A stretch of DNA of 64,000 bases from CATQHD01 sp965243165 (lineage in GTDB: Bacteria; Actinomycetota; Acidimicrobiia; Spongiisociales; Spongiisociaceae). The position numbers and the translations under genes are program-made. The notes under the pieces are model-generated. The model was not told the origin of the DNA and did no database searches. It saw only the letters and a program-made list of their open reading frames with translations. Every line of letters starts with the position of its first letter. Position 1 is the stretch's first letter. The DNA lies in NCBI GenBank assembly GCA_965243165.1, contig OZ251535.1:2852001-2916000 (forward strand), written 5' to 3'. Positions 7,876 through 17,372 of the stretch are shown here, one piece after another.

Positions 7876-9948
7876 TCAGGCCAGGGTCTCCCTCACCGCC
7901 GACATGACCCGCTCCGGGGTGATGACGGCGTGATGCTCCACCCCGAACTGCGGCCAGGGGGCGTCGAAGCCGGCCACCCTGACGACGGGGGCCTCCAAGG
8001 CGTAGAGGGCTTCCTCGGCCACAGTCGCCGCCACTTCGGCGGCCATCCCGGCGGTGCGGGGCGGTTCCTGCACCAGCACCAGCCGACCCGTCCTGTTCAC
8101 CGACTCGATCACCGCTTCCCGGTCCCAGGGCTTCAGGGTGCGCAGGTCGATCACCTCGCAGTCCACCCCCTCGGCGGCCAGGCCGTCCGCCGCCGCCAAC
8201 GCCGTCCGCACCATCCCCCCGTAGGTGACCACCGTTGCGTCCCGCCCCCTCCGGCGGAAACGCGCCCGGCCGATCGGCAGGGTGTAGTAGTCGGCGGGGA
8301 CGTCCTCCCGCCCCGCCCGGTACAGGACCTTCGGCTCGAGGAAAAGCACCGGATCGGGGCTCTCCACCGCCGCGGCCAGCAGCCCCTTGGCGTCGGTCGG
8401 GGTGGAAGGGATCACCACCGTCAGGCCGGGGGTGTGGACGAAGTAGGCCTCCGGGCTGTCGCCGTGGAACTCGTGGGGGGCGATGCCGCCGCCGTTCGGC
8501 CAGCGCACCACCAGCGGCAGGGTGACGTTGCTGCGGGTGCGGAACCGGAACCTCGCCATGTGGCTCACGATCTGGTCGAAAGCGGGGTAGACGAAGCCGT
8601 CGAACTGGATCTCGGCCACCGGCTTCGCCCCCCCGACCGCCAGCCCCACCGCCGTTCCGGCGATGCCGGTCTCGCACAAGGGGGTGTCGATGACCCGCTC
8701 GGCGCCGAACTTCTCCAGCAGGCCTTCGGTGATGCGGAACACCCCGCCGGTCATCCCCACGTCCTCGCCCAGCACCACCGCCTCCGGGTGACGATCCATC
8801 ACCTCGAACAGGGCGGCGTTGATCGCCTCGGCCATGGTCCAATTCCGGACGGGGCCGTCCGGCAGGCGGTCGCGTCCGATCTCCCACAGCTCATCCGCCT
8901 CCACCGTCGAGGGCCGGGCGCCCTCCCGCCGCAGCGCCGTCCGGTACTGGCCGGCCAAGTCCTTGGGAATCCGCTCGTAGACGTGGCGGACGGCCTCCTC
9001 GCGGGGCGGCTCAGGACGGGCTTCTATCTCCGCCAGGGCCTCGCCGAACGCCGCCGACTCCATCTCCACCTGCTCGTCGATGTCGTCCGACCACAGCCCC
9101 CGGCCTTCCAGAAAACGCCTGAACCGCTCGATCGGGTCCTTGGCGCGCCAGGCCTCCACCTCTTCCTCCGTCCGGTAGAGGGTCGGGTCGTCGGCGGTGG
9201 CGTGAGGGCCGTAGCGGTAGGTGACCGCTTCGATCAGGGTGGGGCCGCCTCCGCCGCGCGCCCGCTCCACCGCTTCCCGGGTTGCGGCGTACACCGCCAG
9301 CGCATCCATCCCGTCCACCTGCACACCGGGCATCCCGTAGGCGGCCGCCTTGCCGGCCAGAGAAGCCGCCGCCGTCTGGCGGCCGACCGGCATGGAGATG
9401 GCCCAGCCGTTGTTGGAACACATGAACACGGTGGGGGCCTTCCACACGCCGGCGAAGTTCATGGCCGAGTGGAAGTCGCTCTCGGAGGTGGCGCCGTCCC
9501 CGAAGTAGGCCACGGTGATCAGGTTCCGGCCCGCCAGCCGGGCGGCGTAGGCGTGGCCCACCGCATGGGGGAGCTGGGTGGCGATCGGGATGGTGTGGAT
9601 GTTCATCCGGTACCGGTGGACGTCCCAGTCTCGGTTGGGCAGCCCCCGGTAGTAGGAGAGCATCACCGCCGGGGGCATGCCTCGAGCCAGCTGGACGGCG
9701 TGCTCCCGGTAGCTGGGGTAGATCCAGTCTTCCGGCCCGACCGCGTAGGCGGAGCCGATCTGGGCGGCTTCCTGGCCGGCGCCGGGCGGGAAGGTGCCGA
9801 GGCGGCCCTGCCGCTGCAGGCTCAGGGCGCGGCGGTCGAAACGGCGGCCCAGCGCCATCAGCCGGTACATCTCGATCAGGTCTTTGTCGTCCAGGCCGTC
9901 CGGCACCTCCCCCGCGAGGCGGCCGGCGGCGTCCAGGATCTGCAGCAC
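7876..9948 (-). CDS. 2-oxoacid dehydrogenase E1, alpha and beta fused in one chain
   Basis: 690 residues. Residues about 1-330 are an E1-alpha subunit with the thiamine-diphosphate motif (GDGATSESDFHSAMNFAGVW then CSNNGWAIS) and the phosphorylation-loop-like YRYGPHATADDPTLYR. Residues about 360-690 are an E1-beta subunit (MAEAINAALFEVMDRHPEAV, VLGEDVG, DTPLCETGIAGTAVGLA, FDGFVYPAFDQIVSH). In most bacteria these are separate PdhA/PdhB or BkdA/BkdB chains. The substrate (pyruvate or branched-chain 2-oxoacids) cannot be fixed by eye, and no E2 or E3 gene is in the window. The start is GTG. There is no stop or frame break at the junction, so the fusion is real in this sequence. Confidence 0.9.
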   Translation of the reverse strand: MLQILDAAGRLAGEVPDGLDDKDLIEMYRLMALGRRFDRRALSLQRQGRLGTFPPGAGQEAAQIGSAYAVGPEDWIYPSYREHAVQLARGMPPAVMLSYYRGLPNRDWDVHRYRMNIHTIPIATQLPHAVGHAYAARLAGRNLITVAYFGDGATSESDFHSAMNFAGVWKAPTVFMCSNNGWAISMPVGRQTAAASLAGKAAAYGMPGVQVDGMDALAVYAATREAVERARGGGGPTLIEAVTYRYGPHATADDPTLYRTEEEVEAWRAKDPIERFRRFLEGRGLWSDDIDEQVEMESAAFGEALAEIEARPEPPREEAVRHVYERIPKDLAGQYRTALRREGARPSTVEADELWEIGRDRLPDGPVRNWTMAEAINAALFEVMDRHPEAVVLGEDVGMTGGVFRITEGLLEKFGAERVIDTPLCETGIAGTAVGLAVGGAKPVAEIQFDGFVYPAFDQIVSHMARFRFRTRSNVTLPLVVRWPNGGGIAPHEFHGDSPEAYFVHTPGLTVVIPSTPTDAKGLLAAAVESPDPVLFLEPKVLYRAGREDVPADYYTLPIGRARFRRRGRDATVVTYGGMVRTALAAADGLAAEGVDCEVIDLRTLKPWDREAVIESVNRTGRLVLVQEPPRTAGMAAEVAATVAEEALYALEAPVVRVAGFDAPWPQFGVEHHAVITPERVMSAVRETLA

Positions 9949-10076
9949 TTGAGGTTTCCTTCCTCGCCCTCTTCAATATCGTCAGAACGGCCGAGAGCAA
10001 CAAGCCCCGGCTCGACAACCAGAGATACTACCACCTCCCCGGCAGGCGTAAGCCGAACAAACTATATCCATGATGC

Positions 10077-11219
10077 CTACCTAACCTCAATATTATTCTC
10101 GGCGGCTATCATTAGATCCTTCTCTTTATATTCTACAGGCCGTAAGACACCATGTCGGCCTGATAGCCGAAAAAGAATCCCTTCAGTCTGTTCGTTTTCT
10201 GTTACCGCTTGTGCAAACCCCTTAATACAGTCATAACTATGTGTAGTTGCTATGATCTGCACATTGTTATGATATGCAGTTTTTAATACCATACTCCAAA
10301 AATCGCGCTGTATAGAATGATGGATACCGTTTTCTATCTCGTCGATGAGCAGAAATCCATCTGAACTGTTGGCTAGGGACAATGCAATACCAAACAGGCG
10401 CAAAGCTCCATCACCTAAGCTCTTAAGAGGGACCCGTGAATTAGGACGACCATTGAGCCGAACAAGAACGCGCGGAGATAACGTGCGGGTAGTCCTTCTT
10501 TCGGGACCTATTCTACCATAAAGTGGGAAACTTACTCTTTCCCCACTTATCATGGTGATGCGATCCACATGTCCCCCTACTATTATGTTAAGTGCTTTGA
10601 TGACCTTATCCTCATCATCAAGCAAGGCTACAGCCTCCCACAAGCGATATAACTCCCAGTTGCTCATTAATCCTGGTTCTATTGACTGACATTTTATTGG
10701 AGAAGGAATAGTCTCTATCTGCCTAGGCCTCCTCCACCTTTCGTATGGAGAAATAGATACATAGTGTTTAGAGTCATTGAGAGATATCTCAATCGCTTGA
10801 ATAGACGTTTCATCTATATCAAGCGCGAACTGTCCTTCTATTTCCTCTTCCTCAAAATCAACAGGTTGCATATTTATCTGATCCAATGCTTCTCCTGATC
10901 CTATTGATAATGTCAATTCTTTAGAGAGTGGATTTCTGCCATAGAACAAGGCAGCCCAATCAAGAACGGGGATACCTTCACCGTCCTCGTCACCCATGGT
11001 GATCTCCTCCTCATGGCACTTCTTCAAAAGCTCCTCCAACTCACGTCGACGCCCGCGAGCCGCGTATACACGTACAGCATCCAGCACAGAAGTTTTGCCG
11101 ATGCCGTTTTCCCCTGCTAGGAGGGTAACACGACCCAAGCGGGGGATCGTCAGCTCATCGATTCCCCGGAACCCCTTGATGGTCAGGTCCGGGAGAAGCA
11201 GACCGTTGTCAGTCTCCAT
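10077..11219 (-). CDS. AAA15/OLD-like ATPase, solitary
   Basis: About 380 residues. Walker A is GENGIGKTSVLDAV near residue 35; the signature region is PLKSLGDGALRLFGIALSLA; Walker B is GFLLIDEIENGIHHS, followed by the switch histidine region IIATTHSYDC. This is the SMC/ABC-like ATPase layout of AAA15/AAA21 proteins, which often act in abortive-infection systems with a nuclease or toxin partner. No partner is adjacent, so a defence role is only a possibility. Most of the gene is clearly AT-richer than its neighbours, suggesting horizontal acquisition. The ATG at 11219 gives METDNGLLLPDLTIKGFRGID; the frame extends 24 codons upstream. Confidence 0.8.
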   Translation of the reverse strand: METDNGLLLPDLTIKGFRGIDELTIPRLGRVTLLAGENGIGKTSVLDAVRVYAARGRRRELEELLKKCHEEEITMGDEDGEGIPVLDWAALFYGRNPLSKELTLSIGSGEALDQINMQPVDFEEEEIEGQFALDIDETSIQAIEISLNDSKHYVSISPYERWRRPRQIETIPSPIKCQSIEPGLMSNWELYRLWEAVALLDDEDKVIKALNIIVGGHVDRITMISGERVSFPLYGRIGPERRTTRTLSPRVLVRLNGRPNSRVPLKSLGDGALRLFGIALSLANSSDGFLLIDEIENGIHHSIQRDFWSMVLKTAYHNNVQIIATTHSYDCIKGFAQAVTENEQTEGILFRLSGRHGVLRPVEYKEKDLMIAAENNIEVR

Positions 11220-11410
11220 TATCTTCGCCTCGCTCACACGTCGTCGTTGCAACCCGGCCATCCACCGATCTGGGCAACCATCTCCATCCAATCTTGGACA
11301 GATACATCATACCCCAACTCTAAAGCCGATGCGGGCGCTGTCGGACTCGACCAAGCCCGCGCCTGGGGCGGGAGCGAAACCGGCGGCCGCCCCTCTGGTA
11401 ATCTGAGGGG

Positions 11411-12508
11411 GTGCTCCGCATCCGTTCAGACGTCGAACCGCTGAAACCGTACATTCCCGGGCCGGGGGTCGAGGAGGCGGCGATCCTCTACGGCCTCCAA
11501 GAAGCGGTCAAGCTGAGCTCCAACGAGTCGCCCCTGCCTCCGTTCCCCGAGGTGCAGGAGGCCGTGGCCGCCGCCGCCGGCGGCGTCAACCGGTACCCCG
11601 ACCTCAGGTACACGAAACTGACGGAGGCGATGTCGAAGGCGCTGGGCATCCCGGGCGGCTGCTTCTGGTTCGGCGCCGGCAGCTCGGCCCTGCTCACCAA
11701 CACCGCCCTCGCCCTGGGCGGGCCGGGGCGCAGCTTCGTCTACCCGTGGCCGTCCTTCGGGATGTACCGGGTCAACACCGCGCTGGCGGGGGCGGAACCC
11801 ATAGAAGTCCCCCTCGACCGCCGCCAAGCCGTGGATCTCGAGGCGCTGGCCGCCGCCGTCCGCCCCGACACCACCCTGGTCTACCTGTGCAACCCCAACA
11901 ACCCCACCGGCGCCTACCGGCGGCAGGCCGACATCCGCGAGTTCGCCGCGCAGGCGCCGGAGGACACCCTGGTGCTGATCGACGAGGCCTACATCGAATT
12001 CGTGGACGAGGAACGCCGCTCGGAAGCCGTCTCTATCGCCCTCGAACAACCCAACGTGGTGGCGGCCCGCACCTTCTCGAAGATATACGGGCTGGCCGGC
12101 CTCCGCATCGGTTACGCGATCGGCCGGCCGGACACCATCATGTCGCTGCGCAAGGCGGAGACCCCGTTCACGGTCAACTCCGCCGCCCAGGCCGCCGCCC
12201 TCGCCGCCCTGAACTTCCCGGAGCGGGTGGCGGAGCGGCGCGCGGCCAACCGGCGGGGCGTCGAACACCTCCAGTCCGCCTTCCGGGAACGGGGCATCGA
12301 ACACGTCCCCACCCAGACCAACTTCATCTGGTTCCGCCTGGGGCCCGAAACCCCCGCCGTCATCCAGGCCCTCCTCGAGCGGGGAACTATCATCCGGCTG
12401 ACGCTGGGCGAGTGGACCCGGGTAACGGTGGGCGCCCCCGAAGAGAACGAAAAATTCCTCGCCGACCTCGACCGGGTGCTGGGCGCCCGCCGCCGGGATT
12501 ACCCGTAG
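11411..12508 (+). CDS. hisC: Histidinol-phosphate aminotransferase family
   Basis: 365 residues, GTG start close behind a G-rich ribosome binding site. Class I/II aminotransferase with KLSSNESPLPPFPEV, GAGSSALL, YLCNPNNPTG, LIDEAYIEF and the PLP-lysine motif TFSKIYGLAGLRIGY, all in the order found in HisC. It converts imidazole-acetol phosphate and glutamate to histidinol phosphate, or acts as a related aromatic-acid aminotransferase. No other his gene is nearby, so the aromatic alternative is open. It lies upstream of the MMPL gene on the same strand with a 94-base gap. Confidence 0.85.
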   Translation: MLRIRSDVEPLKPYIPGPGVEEAAILYGLQEAVKLSSNESPLPPFPEVQEAVAAAAGGVNRYPDLRYTKLTEAMSKALGIPGGCFWFGAGSSALLTNTALALGGPGRSFVYPWPSFGMYRVNTALAGAEPIEVPLDRRQAVDLEALAAAVRPDTTLVYLCNPNNPTGAYRRQADIREFAAQAPEDTLVLIDEAYIEFVDEERRSEAVSIALEQPNVVAARTFSKIYGLAGLRIGYAIGRPDTIMSLRKAETPFTVNSAAQAAALAALNFPERVAERRAANRRGVEHLQSAFRERGIEHVPTQTNFIWFRLGPETPAVIQALLERGTIIRLTLGEWTRVTVGAPEENEKFLADLDRVLGARRRDYP

Positions 12509-12602
12509 CGTCCGCATCTTCATATCCTGGATGCCGGCCGCCGGGCGGCCCGCCCGATGCCCTGCCTCAGAATCGATTCCCTGACCGGAAGGAAACTTTC
12601 AT

Positions 12603-15377
12603 ATGAAATCCTTGGTGAACGGCCTCTCGACCTCCGTAATCAGATGGCCCTGGGCAGTCGTCGCGCTCACCTTGGCCGCCTCGCTCGTGTTCGGTTGGCT
12701 GTCGCAAGGTTTCACCCCGCAGGAAGACAACAACGAGTCCTTCGCTCCGGACGCTCCCGAGCTGGCGGCGGCCGAGCGGATATCCGATCTGTTCGGCGAG
12801 GAGACGTCCACCACCGTCATGCAGGTGATCGTCACCGCCGAGGAAGGCGGGGTCTTCAGCCTCGACGGGCTGGCCGCCGCCGAAGCCGTATCCGAAGCGA
12901 TAGAGACGGGCGCCCTGGCCGACCGGCTGGTGCAGCAAGGGCCGAACCCGGTGTTCACCTTCCTGGGGCCGGTGCAGACGGCGGTGAACCAAGGCGGGCA
13001 GCGGCCCGGCTCCGACGAGGAGCTGCGCAGCCTCTTCCTGCAGGAGCTGACGGCCATGCCCCCGGGGCCGGCGGGGTTCGTGGAGGGGGCGCTGCCCGCC
13101 GGCGCCGACCCGTATGCACCTTCGTCCGACAAGGGTCTGGTGATCGCCTTCCTCCGAGCCGCCGATCCGAACAGCGACGAATACAGCCGTTTCGTCGAGG
13201 TCAGCGCCGAGGCGGCCGACCAGATCCGGGCGGCCCCCCTGCCGGCGGGTTTCACCGCCGAGCCTTTCTCCTTCGAGCTGCTCTTCTCGAACAACGACGA
13301 GTTCCAAAGCGAAATCGGCAGGTTGTTCGGCACGGCCGGGCTGATCATCGCCCTGGTGCTGGCCCTCGTCTTCCTGATCCGCCCCAAGCGGAGAAGCGGG
13401 CGGGCGGTGATGTGGACGGGCATCCTGGCGGCGGCGGCCGCGATCGTCGCGGTGACCCTCCCCACCCTCGCCCTCGTTCTCGACAGCATCTTCCCGGATG
13501 CGTTGAAAGAATGGAACAGCTCCGCCCTCTTCCCTCTGGCCGGGACGGTGCTGCTGGCCTTGTTCCTGGTCTGGACTTTCATCGACCGGGGCCTGCGGCG
13601 CACCACCGCCGACACCGTCCTCACCCTGATCACCATCCTGTTCTCCATCACCTGGATGAACGGGGTCGGCTACCTGCTCTTCGAAGACATGAGCCCGATG
13701 GCCCAGATCCTGCCGATCCTGCTGATCGGGCTCGGAGTGGACTACTCGATCCACGTCACCTCCCGCTACCGGGAGGAGATATCAGGCGGGGCGGGGGTGG
13801 ACGACTCGGTGCGGCGGGCGATCCGCACGGTGGGCGTGGCGCTGGTGCTGGCCACGATCACCACCGCGGTCGGGTTCCTCACCAACTTGGCCAACGACAT
13901 CCCGGCCCTGCGCGAGTTCGGGGTGCTGGCCGCGGTCGGCATCGGCGCCTCCTTCCTGCTCATGGTCACCTTCATCCCGGCCATGCGCACCATCCTCGAC
14001 CGGGGGGGCGGCGACCTGTTCCTCAAGCTGCCGTATCTGCGGGTCCTACGGGTCATCCCGGCCATGCGCACCATCCTCGACCGGCGGGGGAAGCGGAGGG
14101 GGATGATCGAGCCCGGACGGCTGGGCGCGGGGGACAGCCGGGCCCTCGGCCTGATCATCGGAAAGACCTCGGTCATCGCCAAAAGGGCGGCGGCGGGCGC
14201 AGCCGTCCTTGCGGTCGTCCTGGGCGGATTGGGCGTCTGGGGGTGGTCGCAGCTCGATACCAAGTTCTCCTTCTTGGACTTCATCCCCGTCACCTCGCCG
14301 CTGCGCACCACCTTCGAGGCCCTGATCGACGACTTCGGGGGCGGGTTCGGCGAGAACACCCAGGTGCTGATCGAGGGGGATGTGGCAACCGCCGAGGCCT
14401 GGAACGCCATGGTGTCGTCCAACCGCGAGGCGGCCGACACCCCCGATGTGCTGGCGCCGGGGGGCCAACCGTCCGGAACCTCGCCGGTGTCGGTGATCGA
14501 CGAGCTGGCCGCCCCCGGGGCGCCCGGTTTCTCGCCGGAGGTGCAGCAGGCCCTCCAAGCGGCCGGCGCCGACCCTTCCACCCTCCTCGTTCCCCCCGGC
14601 GCCGACATAGCCCCCCTGTACGACGCGGCCTGGGAAGCAAACCCCGGCCTGACGGGCCAGGTGCTCCACCGGAGCGGCGGAGGCTACGACGCCGCCCTCT
14701 TCGACTACACCACCCAGGCGGGCGAGACGAACGCCGGGCGGCTCCGGCTGGACCTGCTCGACGATTTCGGGCCCGCCGCCGACGCCGGGCTCTCGGTCAC
14801 GGCGACCTCGGAGGAGATCATCCAGGACGTGGTGGTCACCACCCTGCGCAACTCGCAGGTCTCCTCGCTTTTCCTGACCCTCGCCGCGGCGCTGGTGCTG
14901 TTGGTGGCGAACTTCTGGTACGAAGCCCGCCGCCCGATGCTGGGGGTGATCACCACCCTCCCGGTGGTGCTGGTCGTCCTGTGGTCGTTCGGGCTGATGG
15001 CCGCCTTCGGGATCCCCTTCGGCCCGGTGACCGCCACCATCTCGGCCCTGGCGATCGGCATCGGCATCCCGTACATGATCCACATCGCCCACCGGTTCTT
15101 GGAGGACCGGGACCGAAAGCCCGGCCTGGGGGCGGCGATCGAGTCCACCCTGAGCCACACCGGCGGCGCCCTGGCCGGATCGGCCCTGACCACCGTGGCC
15201 GGGTTCGGCGTCTTGACGATCTCGACCACCATCCCCTTCCGCCAGTTCGGATTCGTTACCGCCTACACGATCCTGCTGGCCATGCTCACCGCGGTGCTGG
15301 TGCTCCCCTCGCTGCTGATGCTCTGGGCCAGGTGGCACCGCCGGAGGGAAGCCGGGGCGGCGGGGGCGGCCGGCTGA
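12603..15377 (+). CDS. MMPL/RND-family membrane transporter
   Basis: 924 residues in two homologous halves, each with a leading helix (IRWPWAVVALTLAASLVFG; GAAVLAVVLGGLGVWGWSQL), a large outer loop and a cluster of about five membrane helices. The first half keeps the family motif GLGVDYSIHVTSRYREE near residue 378, where Asp-Tyr is expected to relay protons. The equivalent in the second half reads GIGIPYMIHIAHRFLED near residue 820, with Pro in place of Asp. Members export lipids, hopanoids or other hydrophobic compounds; the cargo here is unknown. The AAGGAAA motif before the ATG supports the start. An 81-base imperfect internal duplication lies between helices of the first half. Confidence 0.85.
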   Translation: MKSLVNGLSTSVIRWPWAVVALTLAASLVFGWLSQGFTPQEDNNESFAPDAPELAAAERISDLFGEETSTTVMQVIVTAEEGGVFSLDGLAAAEAVSEAIETGALADRLVQQGPNPVFTFLGPVQTAVNQGGQRPGSDEELRSLFLQELTAMPPGPAGFVEGALPAGADPYAPSSDKGLVIAFLRAADPNSDEYSRFVEVSAEAADQIRAAPLPAGFTAEPFSFELLFSNNDEFQSEIGRLFGTAGLIIALVLALVFLIRPKRRSGRAVMWTGILAAAAAIVAVTLPTLALVLDSIFPDALKEWNSSALFPLAGTVLLALFLVWTFIDRGLRRTTADTVLTLITILFSITWMNGVGYLLFEDMSPMAQILPILLIGLGVDYSIHVTSRYREEISGGAGVDDSVRRAIRTVGVALVLATITTAVGFLTNLANDIPALREFGVLAAVGIGASFLLMVTFIPAMRTILDRGGGDLFLKLPYLRVLRVIPAMRTILDRRGKRRGMIEPGRLGAGDSRALGLIIGKTSVIAKRAAAGAAVLAVVLGGLGVWGWSQLDTKFSFLDFIPVTSPLRTTFEALIDDFGGGFGENTQVLIEGDVATAEAWNAMVSSNREAADTPDVLAPGGQPSGTSPVSVIDELAAPGAPGFSPEVQQALQAAGADPSTLLVPPGADIAPLYDAAWEANPGLTGQVLHRSGGGYDAALFDYTTQAGETNAGRLRLDLLDDFGPAADAGLSVTATSEEIIQDVVVTTLRNSQVSSLFLTLAAALVLLVANFWYEARRPMLGVITTLPVVLVVLWSFGLMAAFGIPFGPVTATISALAIGIGIPYMIHIAHRFLEDRDRKPGLGAAIESTLSHTGGALAGSALTTVAGFGVLTISTTIPFRQFGFVTAYTILLAMLTAVLVLPSLLMLWARWHRRREAGAAGAAG
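13972..14084 (+). repeat. Internal direct repeat in the MMPL gene, offset 81 bases
   Basis: A 32-base sequence at 13972-14003 recurs at 14053-14084. The offset of 81 bases keeps the frame, so PAMRTILDR occurs twice, 27 residues apart. It sits at the cytoplasmic end of the first transmembrane cluster. Confidence 0.85.
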
Positions 15378-15449
15378 CGGACGGGCCGGCGGGATTTCGG
15401 TCGGATTCGAGATTTCCTGAGCGGGCGGCGGGCCCGCCGGGAATTGCTG

Positions 15450-16016
15450 TCAGAGCTGTTCTTCCAGCCAGTGCTGGGATTGGTCCAACAGCCACATGCT
15501 CACGTTGTGGGCGCATTCCAGGACATCGCAGGTGCGCAGCTCCCGCAGGAACATCGACCTCAGCGGCAGATCAAGCCGCCCCACCAGGGAGAGGCTGCGG
15601 GCGGCCGGATCGGTGACCGACATGTAGGTGTCGGTGGCGGAGACCTCGACCGGCAGAACCGTGCCCGAAACTCCCGCCAGCTCGGTGGCCAGGATCAGCA
15701 GGTCGGGCGGGCGGGTGAGGGGCGGCAGGGCCCACTTGAAGAACAAGGGCAGCTGGAGCTGGATTTCCTGCTCCTCTTCGAAGTCCATGTGCTCCATCAC
15801 CAGATCTTCGAAGGACAGGATCACCCGGGGATCGACCTCCAACACCATCAGCATCTCCAGCGGACCCTCGCAAGCCTCTTCGGGGTGGAGGTCCACCTCC
15901 CAGGCCTGGCCCAGGGAGTAGGACTCGATGAAATGGCGCTCGGCGTGGACGTGGAAACCGTGCTCCACGGCGTGGGCCTTCATGTCGGTGATGAACCCGG
16001 CCAGATCTACTGACAT
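15450..16016 (-). CDS. Hypothetical protein, acidic, 188 residues
   Basis: I do not recognise the family. The protein (MSVDLAGFITDMKAHAVEHG at the start) is soluble and acidic with hydrophobic strands such as LEMLMVLEVDPRVILSFEDL, and has no signal peptide or membrane segment. The segment MEHMDFEEEQEIQLQLPLFF followed by PPLTRPPDLLILATEL suggests alternating strands and helices. Sustained codon structure on this strand and a clear ATG support a real gene. It is convergent with the MMPL gene and followed by 81 bases before the methyltransferase. Confidence 0.65.
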   Translation of the reverse strand: MSVDLAGFITDMKAHAVEHGFHVHAERHFIESYSLGQAWEVDLHPEEACEGPLEMLMVLEVDPRVILSFEDLVMEHMDFEEEQEIQLQLPLFFKWALPPLTRPPDLLILATELAGVSGTVLPVEVSATDTYMSVTDPAARSLSLVGRLDLPLRSMFLRELRTCDVLECAHNVSMWLLDQSQHWLEEQL

Positions 16017-16097
16017 ATCCGCCTCAGGCTAACCGGAGGACGGCGGCTTTCAGGCCCCGCCTCCTGCGCTGCGGCCCGGCGCCGGAAAGGCCGGTTT

Positions 16098-17171
16098 TCA
16101 CGGGCGCACTTCGTAGTAGAGGTGAACGGGATCGTCCTCCATCTCCATCTTGCGCAGGCAAGTGAACCCGGCCTCCCTGACCAGGCGCTCGGCCGCGGCG
16201 GGGGTGAAGCCCAGCGAGCCGAGGCCCGCTCCGCCCTCCTCGGACAGGCTCGACGAGAGGCAGGCCGCCAGGCTGAAGCCGTACTGCATGGCCAGCACCG
16301 GGTTCTTGCGGTTCTCCTCGTAGGCCTCCGAGCACTTCAGGTCTTTGATGAGCCAGACGCCGTCCGGCTTCACCGCCCGCCGGATGGCCGCCGCCGTCCG
16401 GTCGGGGAAAGGCATGTCGTGCATGCAGTCCATGGTGAGGATCAGATCGAAGCAGGCCTCGTCCGGCAGCTCCTCCCCGAACGCCTGCACCACCGAAGCG
16501 TTGGGCAGCCCTTCCAGGCGGCGGCGGGCGCGCGCCAACGCCGGAGACGACGGCTCGTACCCGACCACGGTGCTGGCGGGAAACCGCCGGGCCAGGGTCT
16601 CCACCGCGATGGCGCCCCCGCAGCCCACATCCGCGACCGCCGCGCCCTCCGCCAACCGTTCCACCACCCCGTCGAGGCAGGCCAGGACCGTATCCACCAG
16701 ATAGGCGCCCAGCGAGGCCAGATGCATCCGATCGATCTCCCGGGCCACCCGGTCTCCCATCTCGTCATAGGTGATTCCGAGGCCGGTGCGGAAGGATTCG
16801 GCGATGCCGTCCAGCCGGTCCGGAGGGAAGCCGCCGCTGAACACCCCCGCCGCGAAGGTCAAGGAAGAGGTATCGACCAGCACCTGCTCCCCCTCCGGTT
16901 CCAGGGAGTAGACCCCTTCGGGGGTGCGGGTCACCAGCCCGGCGGCCGCCTGGCACAGCAACCATTCCCGCAGCCACCTGGCGTCCAGCCCGGTGCGTTC
17001 GGCCAAAGCCTCGGGGGTGAACTGCTCCCCTCCGGCCATCGCCTGGTAGAGGCCGAGGCGGTCGCCCAGATGGACCGCCAGGCTCACCACCTCGCCTTCC
17101 TTGTATTTCCATACCTTGAAGGCGTATTCCTTGACGAGATCGGGGTCGGCGGGCCGCACAGGGGATACCAT
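16098..17171 (-). CDS. Class I SAM-dependent methyltransferase with winged-helix N terminus
   Basis: 357 residues. Residues about 15-100 form a winged-helix/dimerisation domain (LGDRLGLYQAMAGG, TPEALAERTGLDARWLREWL, GLVTRTPEGVYSLEPEGE). Residues about 170-310 form a Rossmann methyltransferase: motif I VADVGCGGAIAVETLA, acidic GYEPSSPALARARR, motif IV LILTMDCMHDM. This layout matches O-methyltransferase-like proteins related to mycobacterial Rv2258c (family resemblance). The acceptor is unknown. The start gives MVSPVRPADPDLVKEYAFKV. Confidence 0.8.
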   Translation of the reverse strand: MVSPVRPADPDLVKEYAFKVWKYKEGEVVSLAVHLGDRLGLYQAMAGGEQFTPEALAERTGLDARWLREWLLCQAAAGLVTRTPEGVYSLEPEGEQVLVDTSSLTFAAGVFSGGFPPDRLDGIAESFRTGLGITYDEMGDRVAREIDRMHLASLGAYLVDTVLACLDGVVERLAEGAAVADVGCGGAIAVETLARRFPASTVVGYEPSSPALARARRRLEGLPNASVVQAFGEELPDEACFDLILTMDCMHDMPFPDRTAAAIRRAVKPDGVWLIKDLKCSEAYEENRKNPVLAMQYGFSLAACLSSSLSEEGGAGLGSLGFTPAAAERLVREAGFTCLRKMEMEDDPVHLYYEVRP

Positions 17172-17372
17172 AGGAGAAGACCGCCGTCTTTGCCATGCAG
17201 GAGCGCCAGACCGCCCTGAGGAAGGCCGATGCCGATGGGGAAGGGGCCCAGTCTCTCAACCGGAGGGGCGGCGGCGGTTCGACCGGGAACGAGAGCGGCG
17301 GCGGAGCGGGCGGGGCGCCGCGGACAGTTCGGCCCCCGCCCGCCGGAACCTGTGCGGATCCGGCCGCCTGCT

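Noticed and set aside
10077..11219. Retron or two-gene abortive-infection system
   Set aside because: No reverse transcriptase, non-coding RNA or toxin partner is adjacent to the ATPase.
12557..15616. A 1019-codon forward frame overlapping the MMPL gene
   Set aside because: The 924-codon frame in the other register has membrane helices and family motifs; this one is Arg/Pro/Gly-rich shadow.
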